Positions 46,692 to 60,030 are shown, counted from the stretch's first letter. The stretch is 64,000 nucleotides of DNA from Sialis fuliginosa (GCA_961205875.1 OY540818.1:13800761-13864760); one strand, 5' to 3'. A program made the numbers and translations. Notes: generated by a model not told the origin, from the sequence alone.

Positions 46692-49600
46692 GTGACAATT
46701 ATATTATCACATAATCTACTGTGAGGCTTAATTTATATCATATACAAGTAACATTAAAAATAAACATAAAACAATACAAAATATTATCGAAAACATGTTT
46801 ATATGTTTTCATACAATACGATACAATATAACATACATAATTCATATGCTGTATGTACCTACCTATATAATAAACTGTCTAATATGAAAAATATTTTTTT
46901 CAATCACGTGAAATCTTCTTTATAAACCCACAAGCGTAGTCATAAAAATATATCGGAACAATTGCACATAGATCTATAACTTCTATACACTCATATGTAA
47001 AATTTCCTATTGATATTCAGAGATTGTTTGCGCCCACACGTGCGTTTGTTCCAGTCAGTATAACATGTTATTATCAGAAAATAAACCTATCAATACATAA
47101 TGATATCGATATCTAATATTCCATCAAAGCACAAAGGCGCAAATACATTATATTTGTGATAATATACAGAAAAATATTAAATTGTTTTCTTGCAACTCTC
47201 TCTCCTATTATTTTCTTATTTTTTTATAAAATACATCATGACTTGTGAATCACAGTAACACGATAAATAAAAAACTTAAGACTATAAGTGAGGAGGTGAG
47301 TTCCAAAAATCTTTTTTTTAAATCGAGATTTCAGAGGATTTTGAAAGAATGTTTGGCATTCTTTCATATTGTAATGCCACTTTTGAGCGAATTTTGTTCA
47401 AAACAAAAGACCGATAAGAGAAAATTCAGTTCCAAAAACCGAGACGAGACTAACTTGACTCGTCTCGTCTATGATTCATACATACATAAAATATATTTGA
47501 CATATAAAAATCTCGTGCTGCAATTTAAATCATCCTGTACAATGTAAGTGAATCTCGTTTTCACATAGTTTCTCAACATGGCAAACGTTGTGTGTAGATT
47601 TCAATGCCAAACTTACAATTAGCCACGGCGAAACATAAAAATAACAAGTCAAAGGCATGATAAGATCGCGTTCAGACCAACGCAATACAAACGGTCAGGT
47701 TGTACTTTTGCCATGCACACTTGGTCACTATTATTTGTAGACGTTGAACAGCAGGTTTTTAAACAGCGTTTGCCAAGGTCGGGTAGATGATATAGTAATT
47801 TGTTTACTTATTGAAAAATAATCGTTTTAGTTGTACTGCTTCCCATGCGATATGTTCTTAATTAATTACCTATTATAAGTCCTTTTCGACACGTGTTTAA
47901 GGAAACAAGGAATTACCAGTACCGGATTAAACAGCTAATTCATTTAGTTGTGTGCTGCGGATCTATATTTAATTGTAAATCAAATGTTTTATACAACTAT
48001 CGTTTATTGATTTTAAATACATTCATAAATAAAATTTTACTAAATCCAATAATCTAAATTAAACCATTCATGCAACTCCCTATAATCCTGTTTGTATCCA
48101 CCTACTATAATTGGTCCATATGAAAAATAACAAGCAAACACGAAGGAGCTATCAGAAAAGATTAGATCAGAAAACAAACAAAAATCTAAAATCAATCAAA
48201 ATGCATTTTTAAAATTATTTTATAAAAACATAATACTATACCAACCACCTATATAAGTATAATGTATTTTAATCAAAACTATAGCTTTTTGTTATGATTA
48301 ATATGTATAGTTATACAAATAATTAATGTCATTTTTTTCTACAGTATCTACTAAAATGCTTTTCATCACTAATACTCAATAATTAATAGAATAGGCACGT
48401 TCAACACAATTAAATACATATATATGTTTACAAAACTGGGTGAAAGCAATTTATCTACTAATTTATTTTAAAATAAGGTCTTAGAAGGAACCGCCACTTT
48501 ATAATTTTGTACCAACATCCGTCCAAATCCCGTAACACAGATATAAATTTTTTACTATAATGATATAGAATTATAGATTAAAGGTGTACACTGGAATCGA
48601 ATAAAAATCCATTGCGCTTATGCAAGTATTAAAATATCCATCATGAATTATTCAGATGAATGTATTAAAACATATAGAAAAAAAAACGCGCCATGACAAG
48701 GTGATAAATATTAAAATATATAAACGACAAAAAATTGTATACAGAAATATATATATAACTAATATAAATATATATAACCGTATAAGAATATTTTAAATGT
48801 TTGATATATGAACAACAAAATCATTATAAATTCAAATCAAATATGTATGCTGGAAATCGTTCGATATTAGTAAATATACGTCATGATGTTAATGCTAAAT
48901 TGTAACTTTTTTATGTTGTGCAAAAATAATGCTGTATTGTTTTATAATCAACAATTTATTTCACGAATCAATAATTAATAGATTTTTATATGAAATATGA
49001 TGGTCAATAAAAGTACTTCAAGGTCGATAATCCTAAAAAAAATTACAGACAAATCATTACATCATAAACAGTAAAAATACACGGCTTTTTTATTCAAAAA
49101 AAGGAGGTGAATCATACAATAAATTTAAAATTGAAACAAAGGTTGTCGATAAACAATTCAATAAAAAATCTTATTTAATTAAGTTAAGCATAAAGCACGA
49201 CCCGGACATTTTATCAGCATCTTTACTACAGGTGCATGCGATATATCGAAGGTGAAATCTGCAAGAACTCAAGGTTTCATTTTAACCTGACAATACGTTT
49301 TTGCTTTAAATTGTAATTTATTTCCATATAACCAAATGCAGTTCTTATTTATTACTTTAATTATATTTCATTAAAGTAATTCATCGATGATGATTAAAAA
49401 ACAATTTAGACATAACAAGACTGACAGCACACATTTCAATTGACTTTTAATAAAAGTATTGAAACGAGTCATTTTCAACATATAAAAAACGGTATAGTAT
49501 TCTTTTTTTTGTTCTTAAATACGCAGAAATACCAAACAATAACAATTATTTGTAATTAAAATTACAATACAATCGTTTTATTGCAAAAAAATGTCTCGTG

Positions 49601-49986
49601 AAATTTAAACAAATGGCCTTCATTTTGATTGTATGCTTTTTCAGATATCATAAAATATTATACATTTGTAACTACTAGTAACAATTAACTTGATACACAT
49701 ACGTACATACATACATACCTACATATAATATACATTATTGTATTTGACGTGTATGATATTTTTTAACTACAAATATCTTTATTGAAAAATATAGAAAAGT
49801 ATCTAAGATACTAGTGGGTGTTCTAGTATACAAATTTAACAAAAATTATTTTTGGGGTGGAGGCACATTTTCTTGAAGAATATGGTTTCAAAACGTATCT
49901 CTAAAACCTTATAATTTAATTTCCAAAAATTACAATGTTATAGCCAGTAGCTAGCTTAGTCCACCACTGGTTATAACAATTTTTAA
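46692..49986. other. AT-rich non-coding DNA
   Basis: No gene was recognised. A 100-codon plus frame from 47245 begins at GTG, has a Lys/Phe-rich AT-driven composition and no motif; I do not call it. A (TACA)n-like run lies at about 49702-49722. Confidence 0.35.
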
Positions 49987-50089
49987 CCCTTTTACGTACA
50001 AGGGACAATTTTGCACGTTAAATTATTAAATTAACGTGTACAATTACAAATACTATAAGGAACAAATATGTCCCTTGTACGTAAAAGGG
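49987..50089. mobile_element. 103-bp TTAA-flanked MITE, piggyBac-like
   Basis: A perfect 21-bp inverted terminal repeat (starting CCCTTTTACGTACAAGGG) is bordered by TTAA on both sides (49983-49986 and 50090-50093). A CCC start plus TTAA duplication is the piggyBac signature. It has no room for a protein. Confidence 0.8.
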
Positions 50090-50096
50090 TTAATAC

Positions 50097-50115
50097 GGGG
50101 GGGGGGGGGGGGGGG
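50097..50115 (+). repeat. 19-base G homopolymer
   Basis: An uninterrupted G run lies a few bases beyond the TTAA MITE. It can form a G-quadruplex on this strand, and it is also the kind of run where assembly length errors occur. Confidence 0.9.
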
Positions 50116-51047
50116 CAGCGCGCAAAATAATAAATAGCGGTGTACGTATATACGCATATACAAAGGAGAAGTTATAGGGTTTCTTACGCCTCCGGCAAGT
50201 ACCTTCAGCACTCATTTGCTTTTATTTTATATTACTTCGGACCTTTTCTTCTCATCATATATATGAGTAAATGTCCCTTATAAGCTTATTTTTAGGGCAG
50301 GGCGCAATACCTTCATTAAGTAATTCAACGAAATTACAAAACCATTATAATTTAATAATAATAATATTTTTCTGATTTTCTACATATGTAAAAAAATTCT
50401 ATCTGCTTTTTACCAATCAATTAAAAATACGTGAATAAGATAAATTATAAATTACGTAACAAATAAAAACTGTATTTAAAACATTTACGCAACAAATCTC
50501 CCGATTACCAAATATCCAAACATAATATCAAATAAACAAATCACTACTAATAATAATCTAATATTTATAAACGCATTCTAGAAAAACACAATACAAGTTA
50601 AATTAGCCGCCGCGTGTAGGCTGTTTTATGAAGTAGCGGACATCAGAAGCTATCTCCTTGACCCCGATGCATGCTAATACCGTCTAATACCCATATATCG
50701 TAATTAATGGTAGGACCCCATTCGGATTTAATCCACACGCACACACTATCTTAATGCTACCAGCTACTACAAATTGATTTACCGTGTACGGACGCACTGT
50801 GGTTAATCAAACTGCATTACATCTATGCGTCGCGTATGTTCAGTGGCGTCTATCACAGTTTGCTTTGAGTGAGTTTCGATTAATTCAATAATCATAATTC
50901 TGATTAAGATATGATCAATCCATTAACTTTAGAAATGAACATATATACTAATTCTTTTCAAACTAATTAAATAAAAACAAATTTAAATATTAACTGACAT
51001 GATTTGATTTTTTTGCATAGTGCGCTCCCGTCATTTTAATTAATCTC

Positions 51048-51160
51048 ATTACGTCGCGACTCGTGGCGGGTGCCGGACGTTCAGCCCTTTAGCACCTTCG
51101 GGGACGGAGGTACGTCTGTGTTAAGGACCGACCGGCCCCTACGATACCTGAGTTGATTTT
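51048..51160. other. CpG-rich island in AT-rich DNA
   Basis: About 110 bases with many CG dinucleotides ('cgtcgcgactcgtggcgggt', 'gccggacgttcagccc', 'gaccgaccggcccctacg'). On the plus strand a strong donor-like GACGGAG|GTACGT is inside. It could be a first exon or promoter on either strand, including the missing 5' end of the RhoGAP gene, or transposon debris. No core promoter element was recognised. Confidence 0.3.
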
Positions 51161-53509
51161 TTTTATTGTTAATTAGAGGCATATAAACATTTTTTTTTTC
51201 TTTATTAGTTCATAATAATAATAATAATATGATTTATTCAAACGGTTCTTTAAGAACATAGAATATGTTAAATACAAAATGAAAAATAGAAAAAATATAC
51301 TAATAAAAATTGCACAGCAAAAAAAAAAGAATTATATTAAGAAAGAAAGAATATTTGAATTAAAAACATTCCTAAAGTTAATTTTTTCAGAGCTTTTGTA
51401 GGTACCTAAAAATATAACTTTCTTTTGATTTAAATTGAATAAAATTTGGTTTATTACATGAAATGAATATATTATTTACCGTTTATAAATTGATACCCAG
51501 TCTCATTATTGAAATGTATTTGCCAAAAAATAATCATCAAATACCTCATGATACCAGTTACGTTTGGAAAATTAACGATACCAGTTAAAGGTTAATATAT
51601 CAAATTTATATGGATCTACTTAATTCCAAAAAGTTTCATTTGATTATTTCTTTATTAAAACCTCTGATAACTGGGCTATGCGCGCAACTGAAAATTTCAA
51701 TTCTCTGAATATATAAAATATATCAAATCTCGTTCAAAAATGATCGCAAAATAAAAATAGAAATTTAAAATATTTGGAGTAGAAGTTATTCATAAATTAC
51801 CTTGCTTGGTTTCTATTCTATAAAGCCACCACTGCCAGGATACATATAAATGTAGAAAAATAAAATGCATATCTACACATTTATAAAGAGCTTAAGACCG
51901 GTAGACACGACCTCATACTGCATTATCTTCTACTAATGCAGCTCAGCCGGTGATCGATGTTTAAACTTGATTTAAAAAATAGGCTCTATGTAATTGAGTG
52001 GTTTATATTGTACTATATAATATAAAAATACTGTAGCTATTTAGATCTGTAACTGATTATTCAAATAAAACATAATTAGTGTATCTAGGTACAACTATAT
52101 TTGAAAATACACTTATGTCAAACATTAAATAAATAATGATTGGTTTGATAAAATACCAATGTTGTACAAATATTTCTTACATTATAAATATTCTTAATAC
52201 TTTCACTTTGACATTAATCAATGTGTTTGGGACTATACTGTCAAAATATAGTAATCTTTTACCTACAGGTTTTGTACTTAATAGTTTTATTTTATAAAAC
52301 AAAATAAACCTGTCATGATCATCAAAATATAGGTTAACAAAAATAAAAGCATCATTTGTAAATTATTTTGCATTGTTTCTTACAAATTAAATAAAAAAAT
52401 ACCTATATATCTTACAATTTTTAAATATACTCCAGTGGTGTACTTAGAATTGATCGCTGCATCCCCGGTGAAACCTGAAAATAGCACCTCTCTGACGTAA
52501 TTACAGACATTTTTTTTCGTTGTCATCACGAATTGTCCGCCCCTATAACTTACTTTTGCGTCCTCTTTCAATTTCTAATAAATAAAAACCGATAAAGTGT
52601 TCAGATAAATTGTTGTTCGAAATTTATATTTTTTGTCAATTTCAATCTAAATCTAAATTTACGCAAACTTCAAAATTACATTTAATATGTCAAAATAAAT
52701 ATCAATTTAAAAAATAAAACAAATAACGATTTTTAAAGCAAACTGAGATACATCTTTATAATGCTCTACAAAAAAGATTCTATAAAAATTTTACGTAACA
52801 TGAGATATCTTGAAAAAATAAATATTTTGGAATGTCACCCTTCCCCCTTACACACAATTTTGATGAAATGGGACCGTCCTCAAGTCAAACCCAAACATCC
52901 AACAAAGTTTCATGAGTTATGCGTGTGACAAGACAGACAGACACGTGTTTGTCTTGACCTGAAAGGGAAAGAATTTTGAAACCGTAAAATAATTTTTTTG
53001 TTTCATTTTAAAACGATCATAAAGCTTCTCGTATCTTCGATATTGCGAGGAAGCAATATTCAATTAGCATAAATATGTATTGCTCAGTTAAAAAAATCTC
53101 ATTACGCTCAATAACTTAATCGCTACATTAGAATAATGTTAATTAAACAGAAAATATCACTTAATAACCCCACACTTCCTCATACCAATCATAACCCACA
53201 CACACACACACCAACACACATACACATACAATAATACAATAATAATGAAACCATTTACCATGATGAGATGCTATATATGTAGCGAGCCACACAACTATTT
53301 ATAGGTAAAATAATGGAATGATAGGAATGCATGCACACACAAATGCTCATCAGCCATATAAAAATAGAATTTAATTAAAATACCGGTTGCTGTTTATTAT
53401 TGATACATATTCACACACAGCGCGTAAAGGACTCTGTGATTATTTGAACAACTACTATACACGCCTTGTATTATTTGCATACATTACACAAGTTTCACCT
53501 GTGCATGTA

Positions 53510-54699
53510 GGGGAGAGTGGTACAAAATGATCCCCTTAACGGAAAACAGATATAAAAGTTTACCTAGACCAAGCTTGCCCAACCCACGGCCCGCGGGCCA
53601 CATGCGGCCCTCGAGGATTCTTGGTGCGGCCTGTGAGGATAATTAAAAAAAATAATAATAATTTTCTAATAATAAATTTACATTGAAATTAATACGACTA
53701 AAAAAAAGGTCTTCAGTTTATTTTTCCTAATCTAACTCTCTATTTATTCAATAAAATTAGGAATTGAAATTGACGCTACCAAAAAAAAAGCTCCTCAGTT
53801 TTATATTCTGGCCTGCGGCCCTTAGTAAATTAAATTAAATAAAATTTCTGCTCTGCGGCCCAGAAGGTTCAAAAAGTTGGACACCTATGACCTAGACAAC
53901 GAATTTTGTGAAATTGGTAATATTTTTGGTAGCTTACATTAGTCTATCGGCCTATAAATTAGTAAGCGTAGAATATAATTATATTAATAAGAGTTTTTTA
54001 TATATACATTTTTATCAAGGTATAGTACAGGATCATTTTATACACCCGGATGTATAAAATGATCCCCAATTGTTTACTGGCTGTTTACTACAGCATCTAA
54101 AGCGTTAATCATGGAAATTTCGCTCCAATTTTGGCGCGTAGTTTTTCTAACATAATTCCGCGGCATTGTTCTTGAAATAAAAAGATAATTGGATAAATTA
54201 TCGATCTAATTTCATTTAAAAATCATAACATCTATGATATTCACAAATAAACATTACCTAAATTATTCTTAATCAACTCAATACAAAACGAATTTAAAAA
54301 ATGATGCAAATAAAACCACAATCATTAAACATAACAGTGATCCCAGGGATCATTTTACTCTCCTACGAGAGAATCGTTTTACCCCAAATGCCTAACTCTA
54401 AAAAACATTTAATCATAACCTCATGTTATCAATTATAACAATAAATTATTGCCGATTATATATATACATACACTAAAACTAAACAATTTTTAATTATTGC
54501 TTACAATCATATAAGATTATTTTCAGTTCGTTTCAATAAAATATTCCGTGCCGCTCACAACGCCATGACACTTTGGCAGAAAGTTAAACTAGTGGCGACG
54601 AAGACGATTTTCACTCAAACTACTAGAAAGCACTGCTAAAGTCGGTAAAACACAAAGTAATCGTTTGACTCTGAGGGATCGTTTTGTACCACTCTCCCC
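53510..54699. mobile_element. 1190-bp TA-flanked TIR element (mariner/Tc-like, non-autonomous)
   Basis: The ends GGGGAGAGTGGTACAAAATG... and its inverse match over 25 bases with one mismatch, with TA outside each (53508-53509, 54700-54701). Internal pieces repeat the terminal motif (ggatcattttatac / gtataaaatgatcc at about 54030-54065; gggatcattttactctcc near 54346). A 320-bp hAT element is inserted at 53570. No transposase frame survives. Confidence 0.8.
53570..53889. mobile_element. 320-bp hAT MITE nested in the TA element
   Basis: The element runs from CAAGCTTGCCCAACC to GTTGGACACCTATG and is flanked by the perfect 8-bp duplication ACCTAGAC (53562-53569 and 53890-53897). The GC-rich ends carry 'cggcccgcgggccac', 'tgcggcct' and 'ctgcggccc'. 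The ends agree with Charlie-like hAT termini (TGTCCAAC). Confidence 0.8.
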
Positions 54700-54701
54700 T
54701 A

Positions 54702-56893
54702 GCCTCATATATGTGGAAGTGTGCGTGGATTAACATATGAGGTAGGGATATCCATAGAGAACTTTAATTAAGACAATAATTTCAAAATTTTCATAATTCA
54801 TTAACAAATCACACGTTTGTATTGGATAATTAGGTCAGGCATGTATTAAGGTACATTTACAATTGGTGTTTTCTAATAAAACTGTATAATAATGAAAAGA
54901 ATAACACTAGCAACAAGAACTGAATAAACGATCACAAAGATTTCAGGTGTGCTGAAATCAAATCCGATCCTACTTTGCAAATAAACATTCGCTAATCTTA
55001 ATTTTAAATGATATGTATTTGCGAAATAATGTAAACGTAAAATTAAAGCAAGTTCCTTGTATTTTACATTCCCGTTTGTTTTAATATACTCCTGTCCAAG
55101 CAAAACATGGGTATGTCCAGCACGATTTTAAATGTGGTTTGCTGAGCTACAAAACTTGAACAGAATAAAAATTAAATTTAAATTGAAAATGCTTATGTTT
55201 GTTAATTTTGTTGAATATATTATTTTTACACGTTTTTTATTACATACACAAGGGCACCTTAAGCGAAAATGCAAGGGGTAGAAAGTACCCGCACGCAGGA
55301 CCCAGCAGCTAGGCCTTCGGCACAAGATTAATTTTTTTATTAGAATTATTTTTCAGCGAAGATAGTTTTTATTTTTTATTTTATTTTACCAGTGTTTTTA
55401 CTAAAAAGGTTGTAACTACTACTACAAAATTTAACTTTATAGCAAATGCATTCAGCTGAAATAAATATTTTCCCTTGAAATTAATATACATTTCCTTCGG
55501 TTTCGGTTTCGAAAAAAAACGAAGTTCAGTCTTGACATCGGCCAAAAAATGACCTTCAATCGGACAGAAATTATTAGCATTTAAAGTAATTTATAAAAAA
55601 ATGATTTTTTACATCAATTAAAGCAATCATATCATAACGTTGTAGGTTTTACGATATTTAAAATTGTTTTTGTTTAAATTTTTTATTACTTATTTGCGTG
55701 TAAGGTATTGCAAATAACTAACTAGGCTAAACCGATAACAAAATAAGCGATAAAAATATTTATGAAAACGTTGGGACAAATAATTTATTTACTTTAGCTG
55801 CTACTGGTAGAATTTGCGAGAATGTTTTTAATTCAATAATGTAAAGAATTCTATTGTTTGCGGTTATTTGATAAATTATAGTCTCGTATAGGTAAGTTTA
55901 TTAGAAATTCCTTGTTAAGAAATTTGTAGGTATTTTTCGAAGTCATTGCGATAGTAAAGATTTCACGTAAACTTTACTATGGCCATATAACTTGTAAAAT
56001 GTTTACTTGAGATATAAATAAATGTGAATAAGGTTTCGGACCACAAGAAGATGGTTGAGACATTAAAATGTTTATCGAGAAATGAAAATTAATACAAAAA
56101 TCATAAAATCAAATTTGTTTATGTTTTTAAGCAACGATATATTATAATTTCAAAATATTGAATACATAATGTAACATTTCAACAATACCCTTATATTATA
56201 CGTATTTTACGTTCCATAAATAATGCTTCAAGTGTAATAAAAACAAATATTTCAAATTCCATGTTTAAAAATGTTAAGCTACTTTATTTTTTTCTATTTC
56301 ATGTATCAAAACAAATCAAAGTATTTCAGAGGCGTGTTTATGTATCGGTTTTCTTTTAAAATATTTTTATAATAATCACTTATAATTATTTTTGTATAAA
56401 TTACTCAATAACATTTTTGTGAATATATTTATGCGATATTGTTTATGGTTGCGGTTTTTTAATGTATCAAGGACTAAAATATAATTAGTACATAAAATAA
56501 TGTCCATAAAAATTAAATGGTATCATTTATACACACATATGGACGGAAATGTTTTTTTTTTATATAAATTGTTTCGTAAACTGTGTCATTTTGTATACCA
56601 AGCAGGTAAATTATTAAAACACTTCGATATAAGGGACAGTTAATTCAACCTTCTGAACTATTATTTATTCTGTTATGCTGGCCTTAATTAGTGGACAATC
56701 GCAGAATGTTGTAATTTTCCTTTTGTCCACCAGTTTAACCAAATTTAATCAATCGTTATTTTGAATCAATGTCATTTTTGTTTATTTGATACAAGTTTAA
56801 TAATAATATATAGTGAATATTTAGTACTCAAATGATTCCCAGGATCTAATTTAGGAACTCTTTGCTTTCCATTCTATATTCTTTAATAAGTAT
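54702..56893. other. AT-rich non-coding DNA
   Basis: Nothing recognisable was found in this 2.2-kb stretch. The open frames are short and low-complexity. Confidence 0.35.
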
Positions 56894-56948
56894 CAGTGGC
56901 GCCGGAACCAAACTGCCCCCTCCCTACCCCCCAGCTCCGGTGCCACTG
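56894..56948. mobile_element. 55-bp hAT palindromic remnant
   Basis: CAGTGGCGCCGGAAC and its near-inverse, ending TGCCACTG, flank a 20-odd base C-rich loop. A perfect 8-bp duplication ATAAGTAT borders it (56886-56893 and 56949-56956). It is essentially two termini with almost no interior. Confidence 0.8.
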
Positions 56949-57663
56949 ATAAGTATAAGTATCAAAGATTCATTGTCGAGTTCTAAATAGTATAAACTAC
57001 CACCGTTTAGTCATTTGTAAAATCTTTAAATGAATGAACTAAACGTCATTTGTGTAGTTCACTATAACAAAATGAATAATTACATTTCATCTTATTAAGT
57101 TCAAGGAAAAATTCTACTTCATAATTTTTTTTATGCGGCAATAAAATAGCAATAAATTACAGTACCAAGTTCAAATAACGAACCTTAACGTGCGACTAAT
57201 CAATAATGTTTTAAATCGTTGAAAACATCTTTAAATCGGATTGCAAAAAACTGTGAGATGAATACTAAAATAATAAATATCAAAACTTACGCAATAACAA
57301 TAATAATAAAACATAATTTTATGTATTCATGTCGAACGATTTTATTATTTGTTCAACTATATTGGCGTTCTTACTCTTTGATATTTTGGTTTATTTGGAT
57401 CACTTGGACTTTAATTAACCTACACAACCTACCCTCATTTTCGAATTAATTTGCTTGAATTAAATTGGCAGACACGGTATTAATTCGATTCATAAAACAC
57501 AAACAAATTTAATTTTTTTAATGCTCTAAAATTCGGTATGGGGTTACAAGATTGCATTCTAAACAAACTAAGTGAATTCTTTTTTTCATATTTTGAAAAA
57601 TATAGGTAGTTTGTTCATGGTAATTTAACTTTTCTTATAAAACATCCTGTAGACACTGTAGAG

Positions 57664-57951
57664 CAGTGCTTCTTAAACTTTTTGATATCGCGGCTCCCCT
57701 GCAACTCAAATTGATAACCTACGGCCCCCTAATATTTTTTTGGAACCTAAGTTGATTAAAAAAATTTATTTGTTTAATGTTCACTCCTGTACAACTGTAG
57801 TGCTATCTAGCCGTAAAGGAAGTATTTAGGGTTCTCGCCAACAGTTTAAAATTTTTGATTTAAAAAAAACAGTTGTAAAAATATAATCATTTTAACATTT
57901 CAGCATTTTAACAAAATTTCATATAATCATAATTTAAGCAAGTGTGTACAT
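57664..57951. mobile_element. hAT-type element fragment
   Basis: CAGTGCTTCTTAAACTTTTT followed by 'cggctcccctgcaac' and 'cggccccctaatattt' is a common hAT terminus. The right end was not found before the foldback element that begins at 57952. Confidence 0.5.
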
Positions 57952-58860
57952 CAGGGCGAGGCGTGAAATTTTTAATAAGGGAAGCATATTTTGTCAATCC
58001 TCCCCCTCCTATTAACAAAAAAAACTAGTTATGAAACACTTTAAGTTCAAGCTTTTACTTTTTTAAATAAATTCTTATATATTTATATAGTAATTAAATG
58101 ATTCTACGTCTTATTCTCTTGTATTTTAGTCGATATTTGTATGACGAGTTGAAGTTAACTGCAGGAAATATCACTAAAAAATTTAGAATTTTTGATTTCG
58201 TTAAAAGTATGTTTATTGTATAGAAAATGACGTGAAAAGTTGTTTGTTTCAAACCGCAGGTCTGTATCTCAAATCGTTCTCGAGATATAGCCTCTCAAAG
58301 TTTTAGTTTTTTCAAATTTTTGGAGAAAAAAGGCCATAAGTTTTGAACGCGTGGTCGGAATTGATTTTAGTTGACGGATTTGAAATCAGCGTGTCAAAAT
58401 CTATATAATGACATGTATAATACTTTAAAATCCGACAAAAAAATTTTGATCAAAAATCGACATTTTTTTAAGGTATACCCCTTTGAATTTTTTCGATTTT
58501 TCGCGAAATTTTTTTTTTCGAGTTTTAAGGTATTATACATGTCATTATATAGATTATGACACGCTGATTCCAAATCCGTCAACTAAAATCAATTCCGACC
58601 ACGCATTCAAATGTTATCGCCTTTTTTCTCAAAAAATTTGAAAAAACTAAAACTTTGAGAGGCTATATCTCGAGAACGGTTTGAGATACAGACCTGCGGT
58701 TTGAAACAAACAACTTTTCACGTCATTTTCTATACAATAAACATACTTTTAACGAAACCAAAAATTCTAAATTTTTAAGTGAAATTTCCTACAGTGAACT
58801 TTAACTCGTCATACAAATATTGACTATAATATAAGAAAATAAGACGTAGAGGTATTATAG
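57952..58860. mobile_element. hAT-like foldback element, copy 3
   Basis: The left end is CAGGGCGAGGCGTG, one base shorter than in copy 2. The palindromic core 58104-58849 is centred at 58476/58477. The copy ends at 'aggtattatag', where a T run begins, so the right flank and terminus seen in copy 1 are missing. Confidence 0.72.
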
Positions 58861-59460
58861 TTTTTTTTTTCTTGTTACATGCAGTAGTTTTGGAGAGAGA
58901 GAAATGAAAAAAGTTATTTTTATTGACCCGACGAAGTAGAATAGCCCGTTAAGATATATTTGACTTATTTTACTGACCATTTTCGATCCCCAATATAACT
59001 TACTTGGCTACTGATTGTTAGTTGCATATTCTTGATTTTATATACTCAGAAATACGGTCACAAAAAGGTGAAAAAATACACCCAACTAAAAGCTGTATAA
59101 AATGTTTTTAAAGAATACTGGCTGCATTTAACACACCACATTATAAACAATCACTACATAAATCTTGAGCAATTTAAAACAGATAACACATCGACGTAGA
59201 AAAAACCAACAACGCTTCATTCGTCATCATCATAATCATCAACACAACAATATATTTTATTACCTTACAATGTATCATATTCTATATGAATTACAGACAC
59301 ACACGCACACGTCATAATACGGCAGTCACACTATGTCAAATATAGTCAACATTTAGATACGGGGCTATTTTGTGTTAATGAATACACAAATGACAATCGC
59401 GTAATATCGTTGTACTGATGAGAACAAATTGAATAATGGTGTATAATTTTTGTTTTCTAG

Positions 59461-59628
59461 TTGAAGTGGAATGTGAAGCTCGCCATCCAGCAGCAAGTAG
59501 GTTAATAATGAACGCTAATAACAGTCTTCCAGATATACACTACGTGAGAAATGTCATTGAGATTGTACAAAAATATAACGACATGAAACCAAACTTGATA
59601 CGCTTCACTGACATATTTATAGATAGTA
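59461..59628 (+). CDS. Exon-like open segment, unknown protein
   Basis: It follows a strong acceptor (ttttgttttctag) and ends at AGATAGTA|gtaagt. With two bases in and one out it encodes about 55 residues of ordinary protein composition: EVECEARHPAASRLIMNANN, then SLPDIHYVRNVIEIVQKYND, then MKPNLIRFTDIFIDS. The codons are not AT-driven like the neighbouring chance frames. No partner exon or family is recognised. It could be an exon of a plus-strand gene, a processed fragment or transposon-captured sequence. Confidence 0.4.
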
Positions 59629-59748
59629 GTAAGTTTGTATTTTTATTTGGTTTTCAATTCTGTGATCAGATTTTATTATTTATAATTGCTATGTGTTAGC
59701 AGGAGCTATTTCACACACGTCAAGTTTTACGAATTAATGTTTATCATA
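59578..59748 (+). repeat. Unit 1 of a partial exon/intron duplication
   Basis: It covers the end of the exon-like segment and ~120 bases after it, and is repeated in the same orientation at 60191-60365. Confidence 0.7.
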
Positions 59749-59755
59749 AGATAGT

Positions 59756-60030
59756 GGCACCAGTCTTGGCAAGGACCCCAGTAATGGCAAATACAGCGTG
59801 ATTTGATGACAATCGGCCAATAGGTGTCAAAATGATGGACATTGAAACTGATTATTAGTATAATTTATTTATTGATTATTATATTATCATAACAACTGCT
59901 TAACATTGTTTCAAATTTGACGATTCTTTCTTTTATATCTTTTGTGTCGTAGTACTAATCATTTTGTAATCATTAACATGTGTCCATCACTGCGTGCTCA
60001 TTACTGATTTTACCTTTGCCATTACTGGAG
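59756..60030 (+). repeat. Interspersed repeat, copy 3 ('ggcaccagtcttgg' family)
   Basis: It lies exactly between the two duplicated units. The left part matches copies at 7272 and 9415. Its own ends carry inverted text (ccccagtaatggcaaat / tttgccattactgg). Confidence 0.5.

Noticed and set aside
47245..47547. 100-aa plus-strand frame
   Set aside because: It starts at GTG, is Lys/Phe-rich as expected from AT-rich sequence, has no motif, and partly consists of the gagacgag repeat.
57219..57449. 76-aa plus-strand frame
   Set aside because: Ile/Thr/Asn-rich translation of AT-rich DNA without splice or start context.
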